In this document: positions 15,868-23,314 of the stretch, in pieces | Layout: each line of letters starts with the position of its first letter | Numbering within the stretch: position 1 is the stretch's first letter | Assembly: GCA_910574745.1 (NCBI GenBank) | Contig: CAJTCE010000013.1 | Span: 20,013 to 84,012, forward strand | Length of the DNA: 64,000 bases | Origin: Lachnospiraceae bacterium | GTDB lineage: Bacteria; Bacillota; Clostridia; Lachnospirales; Lachnospiraceae | Reading direction: 5' to 3' | Position numbers and translations under genes: made by a program | The notes under the pieces: generated by a model | Database searches by the model: none | Told to the model about the DNA's origin: nothing | What the model saw: only the letters and a program-made list of their open reading frames with translations

Positions 15868-16662
15868 ATGGCTAACGTAGGAAAAAACATTCGAAACATA
15901 CGTACTAAAAATAAAATGACCCAGGATGAGCTTGGCGGAAAACTTTTTGTGAGCCGTCAGACCGTTTCCAATTATGAAACGGGAAAATCCAATCCCGACA
16001 TTGATATGCTGATTAAAATTGCAGAGGCGTTAGATACCGATGTGAATATTCTGATTTTCGGCGTTCCCACACCGCCGGATAAAAAGAAGGAATACCTGCA
16101 TTTAGGCATCAGCATTTTTATCATTCTGCTGCTGGGAATTTTGATTGCCATAGCTAAACCACAGCTAAAAATATGGTCGGAAAGTACTTTCCATATAGGA
16201 TTAACCATAGCCCTTCAGGTATCCGTATATCCGGCATTTCTTTTCTGCATCGGCCGATGCGTTATGCAGGCCTCCGGCGCCTTTTTAGGAGCAAAACCTT
16301 TGGCGGGACAGATTTCCCGGGTAATTCATTATTCTATTGTTCTCTTTCTTATTATATACGGAATCATGATTCTTCCCTTCTGTATTACGGAAATTCAATA
16401 TGCCCTAAAGCTTATCCGGTATATGAATGCAAACGCGGGCGTAACCGGCGTTCCCGATATCTTCCATACGACCGACAGATTGTTCCAACGGCTTGTTTAC
16501 AACCTATTTTATTTTTTGTACCATTTTCTCCAAAAATATTCCCTTGTGTATGGATTCTTTTTTCTCGGAGCCGCATTCTGGGGGACGAAACCTGTCAGGA
16601 GAAATGAGGCCAAAGAAAAAGAAGTTGAGAAAAAAGGCATGAAAAACGGGGACAAGAAATAG
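15868..16662 (+). CDS. Membrane-anchored XRE-family HTH regulator
   Basis: The product is about 264 residues from ATG at 15868; the GAGGT site upstream decides this start over a longer frame. Residues 5-60 form a classic Xre/Cro helix-turn-helix (IRNIRTKNKMTQDELGGKLF, then SRQTVSNYETGKSNPDIDML). The rest is membrane protein, with TM segments at roughly 80-100, 110-130, 155-180 and 215-240, then a basic-acidic tail. Such proteins are probably membrane-tethered sensors of unknown signals. It is one of the few plus-strand genes and is divergent from the sigma operon. Confidence 0.82.
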   Translation: MANVGKNIRNIRTKNKMTQDELGGKLFVSRQTVSNYETGKSNPDIDMLIKIAEALDTDVNILIFGVPTPPDKKKEYLHLGISIFIILLLGILIAIAKPQLKIWSESTFHIGLTIALQVSVYPAFLFCIGRCVMQASGAFLGAKPLAGQISRVIHYSIVLFLIIYGIMILPFCITEIQYALKLIRYMNANAGVTGVPDIFHTTDRLFQRLVYNLFYFLYHFLQKYSLVYGFFFLGAAFWGTKPVRRNEAKEKEVEKKGMKNGDKK

Positions 16663-16681
16663 GCTTTCTTTCCCCGTAAAA

Positions 16682-17515
16682 TCACATTCCCACAGGTTCT
16701 GCCACGGAGTCCAGATATCCTTCCACAATTCCCTTTACCAGATAAAAGGCCAGGGTTTTCTGATAATCAAAGCTCATAAGCTTCCTGCCTTCCTCTCCGT
16801 TGGAAATATATCCTGTCTCTATTAATATGGCAGTAATCTGCGTTTCCCTCAGCACATGGAAGTCCTGGGTTCTGGTTCCACGTACCTTGATTTCTCCGCT
16901 CTCTTCCGCCGCACGGACAATGCTCTCCGCATAGCTTCGCCCTACTCCGCTGCTTTCCCAGTAATAACATTCCAGCCCTGCTACCGATGCATCGTCCTCG
17001 CAATAATTGCAATGAATGCTGACAAAACGATCCGCTTCGCTTTCATTGGCATAGCCGGAGCGTTCCTCCAAGGCTACCGTTTCATCCCCCTCTCTGGTAA
17101 GCAAGACCTTCACGCCGCAATACTCCAAAAGGGGAACCATCTCATTTACAATATCCATATTGATATCCTTCTCATAATAAGAGGCATCGCCGGTTCCTAC
17201 GTCACTGCCTCCATGTCCCGCATCCAGAATCAGAACAAATTCCGTTCCCTTCATCTTTTCTTTCAGTTCATCCAATTGACCCATATCTTCATCTACAATT
17301 TCCATCGTTTCCTGCACGGTTTCCCGGACTTCTCTCTCGTCTCTTTTAATGATCAGTCTGAAAATGCCTACGCCGCCGAGAACCATCAATACCAATATCC
17401 CCGTTAATGCAAGGGCAGCTAAAAAACGGGCCCTGTAGACCCGCATTCTTCTTTTTCGTCTTCTTCGTTCTCTTTCTTCTTCTCTGGTTCCTTTTTTTAT
17501 CGTATTTTTTCCCAT
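16682..17515 (-). CDS. N-acetylmuramoyl-L-alanine amidase (Amidase_3), membrane-anchored
   Basis: The 277-residue protein has an N-terminal basic, Arg-rich cytoplasmic tail (1-30), one TM segment (about 31-55), a short stalk, and an Amidase_3 zinc domain from 93 on. Zinc and catalytic residues visible are H101 (in DAGHGG), E115 (YYEKD), H168 (SIHCN) and E233 (LIETGYISN). It cleaves the amide bond between MurNAc and the peptide stem outside the membrane, in wall remodelling or daughter-cell separation. It converges with the XRE gene, 19 nt apart. A promoter is at 17563-17591. Confidence 0.9.
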   Translation of the reverse strand: MGKNTIKKGTREEERERRRRKRRMRVYRARFLAALALTGILVLMVLGGVGIFRLIIKRDEREVRETVQETMEIVDEDMGQLDELKEKMKGTEFVLILDAGHGGSDVGTGDASYYEKDINMDIVNEMVPLLEYCGVKVLLTREGDETVALEERSGYANESEADRFVSIHCNYCEDDASVAGLECYYWESSGVGRSYAESIVRAAEESGEIKVRGTRTQDFHVLRETQITAILIETGYISNGEEGRKLMSFDYQKTLAFYLVKGIVEGYLDSVAEPVGM

Positions 17516-17562
17516 AAGTAAATTACCATATTTTCCAGTGTACTATTACCAATAATACACTT

Positions 17563-17591
17563 AAAATATCATATCTCCCTCCAAGTGTCAA
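17563..17591 (-). promoter_or_regulatory. Promoter of the amidase gene
   Basis: On the minus strand TTGACA (17591-17586), 17 nt, TATTTT (17568-17563), 48 nt upstream of the start codon. The -35 is perfect, the -10 matches at four positions. Confidence 0.6.
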
Positions 17592-17714
17592 TCCACTTCC
17601 AGCCTTCTCCAGATTTTACCTCTCTTCTATAAAAAAGTTTACTATTTTTATCTCTAAATTTTCTCTATTTCCCACATTTCAAAGGGCAGCATTTCTTTTA
17701 CTTTATCGCCCTAA

Positions 17715-18078
17715 GGCGGCTATCTTGCCACCAGACATTTACTGGAATTGGAACACCTACGGATTGCCTGCCTAACAGGTCCTAAAAATCTGACCGATAC
17801 CATTTTACGTTTAAAGAGTTATGATCAAGCCTACAAAGATATGGGACTTCCCCCGCCTTCCGACGGGGTTTTTGGAGGGGACTATATGAGCGACAGCGGA
17901 TTTGACGACATGGTTTATTCAGACCTGCCGGATGTTCCTCTTACAAGCATACGCCAGTCCGGCTATACCATGGGATATGAAGCCTGCAGCCGTGCTTTCC
18001 AGGAAATAAATCATGAAACAGACCATCCAGTTTGAGCCGGAATTGATCATACGCGAAAGCACCTCAAAGCCTTCCTGA
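17715..18078 (+). pseudogene. LacI-family regulator remnant with internal deletion and frameshift
   Basis: From 17715 the frame reads GGYLATRHLLELEHLRIACL, the core of a LacI sugar-binding domain, with no HTH domain left upstream. It continues to MSDSGFDDMVYSDLPDVPLT, where two distant parts of the family (a mid-domain SGF segment and the late GFDD segment before the IRQ motif) are joined in frame, implying loss of roughly 60-80 residues. After IRQSGYTMGYEA the frame shifts near 18010, and MKQTIQFEPELIIREST to TGA at 18076-18078 gives the normal LacI C-terminus. Non-functional. Confidence 0.85.
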
Positions 18079-18097
18079 TTCTTTAGACCGTTTACAA

Positions 18098-18129
18098 TAA
18101 AAAAGACTGCCTCACAAACCGAGACAGCC
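18098..18129 (-). terminator. Rho-independent terminator of glyA
   Basis: On the minus strand GGCTGTCTC (18129-18121) pairs with GAGGCAGTC (18113-18105) through nine pairs including two G-T, loop 7 nt, followed by seven T (18104-18098). It lies 32 nt after the glyA stop. Confidence 0.85.
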
Positions 18130-18160
18130 TATTTTATTTAACGTTTTTTGCCAATCCGCT

Positions 18161-19399
18161 TTAGCTCAACGGATATTTATCCGTTAATTCCTGTACGATC
18201 GCTCTTGCCTCAGGAACTTTTTCCTCGCCGCCCTTTACAACCAATGCAATCGCCTCTGCAATTCTGTCCATATCCTCCGTATTCATACCTCTGGATGTGA
18301 TGGCCGGGGTTCCCAGACGGATACCGCTTGTTACAAAAGGAGACTTAGGGTCGTTGGGGATGGTATTTTTATTTGCCGTAATATGGGCATCATCCAATAA
18401 CTTCTCCACAGCCTTTCCTGTCAGTTCAAAGGGCGTTAAGTCCATAAGCATCAGATGATTGTCCGTTCCGCCGGAAACGATTTTGATGCCTCTGTCCATA
18501 AGTCCCTTGCAAAGAGCCTGAGCGTTATCTACAATACCCTGCTGGTATTTTTTGAAATCATCGCTTAAAGCTTCCTTGAAGCATACTGCCTTTGCCGCAA
18601 TGACATGCATTAAAGGTCCTCCCTGAATACCGGGGAATACTGCTTTGTTGAAGTTGTACTTGTCAGCCATTTCCTGACTGCTTAAGATCAAGCCGCCACG
18701 GGGTCCGCGCAAGGTCTTGTGGGTTGTTGTGGTAGTCACGTCTGCATAAGGGATGGGGCTTGGATGAAGACCTGCAGCCACAAGTCCCGCAATATGAGCC
18801 ATATCCACCATCAATACAGCCCCTACTTCGTCAGCCACTTCACGGAATTTCTTAAAATCAATGGTCCTTGCATAAGCGGAAGCTCCTGCAATGATCATTT
18901 TGGGCTTACTTTCCAACGCAATTTCCCTTAATTTATCATAATCAATAAAACCTTCATCATTAACGCCGTAAGGCACAATGTTAAAATAAGTACCGGAAAT
19001 ATTAGCCGGACTTCCGTGCGTCAGGTGCCCGCCGTGATCTAAATTCATGCCCATAATGGTGTCGCCGGGCTTGCAGATTGCAAACTGTACCGCCAGATTT
19101 GCCTGTGCGCCGGAATGAGGCTGAACATTGGCATATTCGCAGCCGAATAATTCCTTAGCGCGTTCTCTCGCCAGCTCCTCCGCAACGTCTACACACTGGC
19201 ATCCGCCGTAATATCTCTTTCCGGGATATCCTTCCGCATATTTGTTGGTCAAGGGACTTCCCATTGCAGCCATAACGGCCTTGCTTACCCAGTTTTCGGA
19301 AGCGATCAGCTCAATGTGACTGTTCTGTCTCTCCTGCTCATCCACAATTGCCTGTGCGATTTCGGGATCGACCTTCTTTACTTCGTCTAAAGAATACAT
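18161..19399 (-). CDS. glyA: Serine hydroxymethyltransferase
   Basis: A 412-residue PLP enzyme interconverting serine plus tetrahydrofolate with glycine plus 5,10-methylene-THF. Recognised from [15 protein letters not shown] near 26, [15 protein letters not shown] near 51, the [19 protein letters not shown] segment, [12 protein letters not shown], and the PLP-lysine motif [15 protein letters not shown]. The start at 19399 (MYSLDEVKK) has an AGGAGG site; the frame stays open 50 codons further upstream but lacks a ribosome site there and has non-family sequence. A single-gene transcript with promoter near 19553 and terminator at 18098-18129. Confidence 0.97.
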   Translation of the reverse strand: MYSLDEVKKVDPEIAQAIVDEQERQNSHIELIASENWVSKAVMAAMGSPLTNKYAEGYPGKRYYGGCQCVDVAEELARERAKELFGCEYANVQPHSGAQANLAVQFAICKPGDTIMGMNLDHGGHLTHGSPANISGTYFNIVPYGVNDEGFIDYDKLREIALESKPKMIIAGASAYARTIDFKKFREVADEVGAVLMVDMAHIAGLVAAGLHPSPIPYADVTTTTTHKTLRGPRGGLILSSQEMADKYNFNKAVFPGIQGGPLMHVIAAKAVCFKEALSDDFKKYQQGIVDNAQALCKGLMDRGIKIVSGGTDNHLMLMDLTPFELTGKAVEKLLDDAHITANKNTIPNDPKSPFVTSGIRLGTPAITSRGMNTEDMDRIAEAIALVVKGGEEKVPEARAIVQELTDKYPLS

Positions 19400-19552
19400 T
19401 TCTTTATCCTCCTGCTTTTCTTTGCTTAATATATTACCCCCGTGCCATACTTTCCAAAATGCCGTGCACTCGTCTATAAATGCCATAGATAATGTTTTTA
19501 CGGAATTTTCGTCCAAAGACCCGCAGGGAAATTTTTGTGTAATATCCAAATT

Positions 19553-19561
19553 AGTATAGCA
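19553..19561 (-). promoter_or_regulatory. Extended -10 promoter upstream of glyA
   Basis: The minus strand reads TGCTATACT. It would give a 5' leader of about 150 nt for glyA. No riboswitch class (glycine, THF, ZTP) could be matched in that leader. Confidence 0.4.
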
Positions 19562-19577
19562 TACTTTTTTTTCAAAA

Positions 19578-19601
19578 GAAACGGGAAATCCAAAAAGAAA
19601 T
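19578..19601. repeat. Left imperfect direct repeat flanking the unknown two-gene cassette
   Basis: This 24-nt segment (beginning GAAACGGGAAATCC) matches 21097-21120 (GAAACGGAAAATTC) at 22 of 24 positions in the same orientation. Both copies are also preceded by AGTATAG within 25 nt. Together they bracket the two genes at 19709-20918. Confidence 0.55.
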
Positions 19602-19608
19602 ATAACAA

Positions 19609-19644
19609 GCGCCCTAATATAAATAAGATTTTTTATTAGAGCGC
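19609..19644 (-). terminator. Terminator-like hairpin after the secreted-protein gene
   Basis: GCGCCCTAAT (19609-19618) pairs with ATTAGAGCGC (19635-19644) with one mismatch. On the minus strand it is followed by a T-rich but broken stretch. It ends the 20918-19709 transcript. Confidence 0.5.
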
Positions 19645-19708
19645 TCTTATATCTTTTGTATAATTAAAATATGTGTCAAGGTATAATTAATTTATATCAG
19701 GTTTCCAC

Positions 19709-20482
19709 TTAAATCATGTTTCTAATTTCAAAGGTCCATGAAGATTGCCTTTTTACTGTTATTTGATATTTTGCACCTAATTCATGATAGAAACTTATTG
19801 AAATAGGATTGGAGAAATTTGTGTTATAACTCCAAGGATTTACTGTAGGATAAAGTGGACCGCGTTTTTCATTTACACTAAAAGACGGGCCAGTCCCTAC
19901 CTGAATCATCTCTACCTTTTGAGAAATAACAGAAAAAGCATTGTCTACAATAGTATATCCACCGGATGTGCTGGTAAATTTACGATATTCCAGTCCATCA
20001 GCATTAGTTGTTATTGTATAATAAATTGTACACCAACCTTTAACGCTGCTCGTAGCATCTATTGATTCAACATTTGTACTTCCAGTGGTTGAACTTGCAA
20101 CAAATTCTTCCAAATCCGGAATATTATAAATGTAAGTATTTGCAATGACTTTTTCGGTATTCTTTTCATAAATGACTTCATCCAGTAGATAAACAGGAAC
20201 TTCATAGCTTTCTCCTGAGTCATTCTCAATAACACCTGCATCATTTATGATTGCACACTTTTCATTCTTGCACCTATCAAATATTTCAACAATATTCTGG
20301 TCTAAATACTCGTCATATTCACATATCGCCTCATCAACCAGTTGTTCATCATTAACCGTATCAGGCTGGATTGTATTTGTCTCATAATTATTTTGGGCAA
20401 ATACGTTTGAATAACAAATACAACATAAAAACATTGATGTACAAAGTAAATATACAGTTTTTCTAAAAATTTTCTTATTCAT
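19709..20482 (-). CDS. Secreted protein of unknown function
   Basis: The start at 20482 (MNKKIFRK) follows AGAGGG; the product is 257 residues. A Sec signal peptide (KTVYLLCTSMFLCCICYSNVFA, cleaved before about QNN) precedes an acidic region and a C-terminal Ser/Thr/Tyr-rich beta-type part (GWCTIYYTITTNADGLEYRK and GTGPSFSVNEKRGP). No family recognised. It starts 8 nt inside the end of the membrane-protein gene, so the two are translationally coupled and probably work together at the cell surface. Base composition is more AT-rich than glyA and dagK on either side, and the pair is flanked by direct repeats, suggesting acquisition. Confidence 0.75.
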   Translation of the reverse strand: MNKKIFRKTVYLLCTSMFLCCICYSNVFAQNNYETNTIQPDTVNDEQLVDEAICEYDEYLDQNIVEIFDRCKNEKCAIINDAGVIENDSGESYEVPVYLLDEVIYEKNTEKVIANTYIYNIPDLEEFVASSTTGSTNVESIDATSSVKGWCTIYYTITTNADGLEYRKFTSTSGGYTIVDNAFSVISQKVEMIQVGTGPSFSVNEKRGPLYPTVNPWSYNTNFSNPISISFYHELGAKYQITVKRQSSWTFEIRNMI

Positions 20483-20918
20483 ATTTTTCCCTCTCTCTAC
20501 CCCAAACACATATTTTATTTTTTATAATTTCAAAAACATTTAAAATAATCACAAGTATCTCACATACAACAGCAACATATGCACCTATACGATAAAAACT
20601 ATAAATATCATGAGTATAAGTCCCTATAAATATAATAGGGAAGATTAATAGACAATATACACAAAAGACATGTCCTATAATAGAACATATGCGAAGCGCC
20701 GGATACTTTAGTGCCATGATTTGAATAATAACTGTCAACAAATATGTTAAAAGAAAAGCTTCCCCCCGATTATAAAAAAGAAATTCATATCCTTTATATG
20801 GAATCATTGCAGACCAATCTTCATTAAGCCGCATACTGCTATACCAATTAGCATGTATAAGACACAGCGGCAATAGCATAATTAATAGCTCTTTGTATTT
20901 TTTTACAAAAAAATTCAT
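20475..20918 (-). CDS. Small polytopic membrane protein of unknown function
   Basis: The start at 20918 (MNFFVKKY) follows AGGGGG; the product is 147 residues. Four hydrophobic segments are visible at about 10-26, 54-70, 78-100 and 110-133, with short charged loops and a basic C-terminus (WGREREKYE). No family recognised. First gene of a two-gene unit with the secreted protein. Such pairs may be signalling, immunity or secretion partners, but nothing in the sequence decides. Confidence 0.7.
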   Translation of the reverse strand: MNFFVKKYKELLIMLLPLCLIHANWYSSMRLNEDWSAMIPYKGYEFLFYNRGEAFLLTYLLTVIIQIMALKYPALRICSIIGHVFCVYCLLIFPIIFIGTYTHDIYSFYRIGAYVAVVCEILVIILNVFEIIKNKICVWGREREKYE

Positions 20919-21096
20919 ATAATTCCCCCTTCTTAACAAATTATCTTGGCTATATATTTATTTTATATCCTTTAAATAAACATTGGTACATTTTTCCGTC
21001 GACAATCTGAACATTTTCCCATTTCAAAACAGATTTAGGCTAAATTTTTGTCAAAATTATACAGATGCGAACAATTTGGGAGTATAGAATTTTTAA

Positions 21097-21120
21097 GAAA
21101 CGGAAAATTCAAAAAGAAAT
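21097..21120. repeat. Right imperfect direct repeat flanking the unknown two-gene cassette
   Basis: Partner of 19578-19601 (22/24 identical, same orientation). The rest of the 20919-21240 gap has a TTGACA at 21131-21136 on the plus strand without a good -10; no other signal was seen. Confidence 0.55.
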
Positions 21121-21240
21121 TTGTCCTTTATTGACAAAGTATGTTAAAATTTAAGAAATGCTGTAATTACCCGGAAAAGGACCACGATGATAATCCCAAA
21201 CGACAACACATTTCGAAAATCATAACAAGGAGAGCCTCAT

Positions 21241-22161
21241 ATGCTTTACATCATTGTCAATCCCGCTTCCAAATCCGGCATGGGAAAACGGAAATGGGAA
21301 GCCTTCAAGGAAAAATTGAATCATAATTCCATTGTATACGAAGTCTTTTTTACAGACAAACAGCACGGCGCTACAAAATGCACCAAAGAAGTTTTGGAAA
21401 AAATGGGATCCTGCTCTTCAGACGTTTTATGTGTTCTCGGCGGGGACGGCACCATCAACGAAACGCTCAACGCCCTTAACGGCACAGAGAATATTTCCCT
21501 CGTCTATCTTCCCACCGGTTCCAGCAACGATCTGGCAAGATCTCTCCAGCTGGCTTCCTCTCCTGACGAATTGATCCGACGTATCAAAAAACCCGCAGCC
21601 AGGGTAACGGATACCGGGATGCTGGTTACAAAAACCCGTGTCAGCAGGCGTTTCTGCGTCAGCTGCGGTATCGGTTTGGACGCCGCCGTCTGCAAAGAAG
21701 CCCTGGATTCAAAATTAAAAAATACTCTAAACCGCTTAGGCCTTGGCAAGCTTACCTATGCAGGGATTGCCTTAAAACAATTGATCTCTGCTCCTGTCTG
21801 CAACTGTGACATTACCTTTGAAGACGGCTCCACAGAACATTTCGCCAAGCTGCTCTTCGCCGTTTCTATGGTACATCCTTATGAAGGCGGCGGCATCCGC
21901 ATGGCGCCCCTGGCCGACTGCCACGACGGCCTTTTTGACGTTATGATCGTTGCCGGTCTGAAAAAATGGCGGGCCCTCTACCTGCTTCCCCTTGCCTTTT
22001 TCGGTCTTCACACAAAGGCCCGAAATGTCTACTTTTACAAAGTCCGCAAACTGGTCATAGAAACAGACGTCCCCCTCATTGTACATGCTGACGGGGAATA
22101 TTGTGGAAAACAGCAAAAAATTGCCCTTACCTGTCAAAAGAATGGTTTAAAATTCATCTAG
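21241..22161 (+). CDS. Diacylglycerol kinase-family lipid kinase (DagK/YegS/BmrU)
   Basis: The 306-residue protein has the DAGK catalytic domain: IIVNPASKSGMGKRKW at 4-19, nucleotide motif GGDGT at 67-71, and PTGSSNDLARSL at about 93-104. It phosphorylates diacylglycerol or a related lipid at the membrane, recycling lipid from wall polymer synthesis. An AAGGAG site precedes the ATG. The next gene encodes a PAP2 phosphatase, the opposite reaction type, on the same strand 63 nt on, so the pair probably acts in lipid phosphate turnover. Confidence 0.9.
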   Translation: MLYIIVNPASKSGMGKRKWEAFKEKLNHNSIVYEVFFTDKQHGATKCTKEVLEKMGSCSSDVLCVLGGDGTINETLNALNGTENISLVYLPTGSSNDLARSLQLASSPDELIRRIKKPAARVTDTGMLVTKTRVSRRFCVSCGIGLDAAVCKEALDSKLKNTLNRLGLGKLTYAGIALKQLISAPVCNCDITFEDGSTEHFAKLLFAVSMVHPYEGGGIRMAPLADCHDGLFDVMIVAGLKKWRALYLLPLAFFGLHTKARNVYFYKVRKLVIETDVPLIVHADGEYCGKQQKIALTCQKNGLKFI

Positions 22162-22224
22162 ACAAACCCCTGATTTTGTATCATACTTACCTTTATAAAT
22201 ATTTTTTATAAAGGAGTCTTTTAT

Positions 22225-22932
22225 GTGAATACATTAAATCAGAAAAACAACAGAAAACTTTCATCCAAAGCAGAGCGCACTCTTCGTATTCTCATACCGG
22301 TGTTATACGGGATAATTTACGTTGCCGTTTTTTCTTATCTCGAAAAACGCCCTGTAGATTCCTACTACGTCATCAAATTGCCTATTGACTTCCGCATTCC
22401 TTTTTGTGAGTATTTTATCATCCCCTATATGCTCTGGTTTTTATATATTGCAGGTACCGTAGCTTTATTTATCTTTTTAGACCGTAAAGACTATATCAGA
22501 CTTTGCTTTACCTTAGGTGTAGGCATGACCGTATTTTTAGCGGTCTCTTACTTCATCCCCAACATGCAGCCTCTAAGACCCGATCTCGACCGCATTGCCC
22601 GCGACAATATCTTCTTAGATATCGTAAAAGGACTTTATGCCGCCGACACCTGCACCAATGTATTCCCCAGTATCCACGTATTCAATTCCTTAGCTGCCGA
22701 TTTTGCCATCCAAAAATCCCGGCAGTTAGCGAACCACAAAGTACTGCGGATATGCTCCCGCATATTATGTATATCCATCATCCTATCCACCATGTTTTTA
22801 AAACAGCATTCCGTCTTTGACGTATTAACCGGAATCGCCATGGCCGCCTCCCTATACTGGCTTGTTTACTACCTGCCTGAAACCAAAGCCGGCAGCACCC
22901 TGGTGGAAAATCTGGAATTCCTTAAAGGCTGA
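22225..22932 (+). CDS. PAP2-family membrane phosphatase
   Basis: The 235-residue membrane protein has six likely TM segments. PAP2 motif 2 appears as FPSIHV (about residues 152-157), and motif 3 as KQHSVFDVLTG (about 193-203), carrying the catalytic histidines and aspartate. Motif 1 (KxxxxxxRP) is represented loosely by MQPLRPDLDR near 113. It dephosphorylates a lipid phosphate at the outer membrane face. The start is GTG at 22225, 8 nt after AAGGAG; the overlapping ATG at 22223 leads straight to TGA. Confidence 0.85.
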   Translation: MNTLNQKNNRKLSSKAERTLRILIPVLYGIIYVAVFSYLEKRPVDSYYVIKLPIDFRIPFCEYFIIPYMLWFLYIAGTVALFIFLDRKDYIRLCFTLGVGMTVFLAVSYFIPNMQPLRPDLDRIARDNIFLDIVKGLYAADTCTNVFPSIHVFNSLAADFAIQKSRQLANHKVLRICSRILCISIILSTMFLKQHSVFDVLTGIAMAASLYWLVYYLPETKAGSTLVENLEFLKG

Positions 22933-23032
22933 ACCAGACAATATTTATCCCCAAACACAGTTGACACAAAATGGCTCCCTGGTCAAGATGACCCGGAAGC
23001 CATTTTTAATGATACCCACCGTTCTTTGCCTA

Positions 23033-23292
23033 AGTGTTGAACCCAAGAAAAGGATATTCTCCTTACCGGGGGTGCAATCCGGGGGCTTTTCCCGCAAAAA
23101 AAGTGTATTTAATTGAAGGAACCCTAGCAAAGACGTCGGCACTTAGATTGCGTCCTTTGCAATCTTATGTGCCGCTGCGCCTTTGCCGGAACGCAAGTGA
23201 GTTCCTGAAATAAATACACTTTTTTTGCGGGAAAAGCCCCCGGATTGCACCCCCTCGCAGGGGGAATATCCTTTTCTTGTATTACCAACACT
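23033..23292 (-). ncRNA. Candidate structured element, copy A (long hairpin with conserved core)
   Basis: Outer arms: 23044-23111 and 23211-23279 are complementary, including 44 consecutive perfect pairs and a further run of 16; AGTGTTG/CAACACT extends the ends to 23033 and 23292. Inside, read on the minus strand: AGGAAC/GTTCCT, then a 9-bp stem (GCAAAGGCG, 23186-23178; CGTCTTTGC, 23135-23127), an AGCGGCAC/GTGCCGA stem, and an apical GATTGC/GCAATC hairpin. The core matches copy B (51950-52132) with compensatory changes. It lies between the converging PAP2 and aspS genes and directly follows aspS on the minus strand. No open frame fits it. Confidence 0.6.
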
Positions 23293-23314
23293 CTAACAAA
23301 TTCTTATCCGCTCA

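Noticed and set aside
18161..19549. Longer glyA start at 19549
   Set aside because: The upstream 50 codons lack family sequence and a ribosome site; ATG at 19399 has AGGAGG.
19400..19552. Riboswitch in the glyA leader
   Set aside because: I looked for glycine, THF and ZTP riboswitch signatures and could not align any.
23033..23292. Element A as a plain bidirectional terminator between convergent genes
   Set aside because: A 68-bp arm plus a conserved multistem core shared with B is far beyond a terminator, and no U-tract follows the outer stem.
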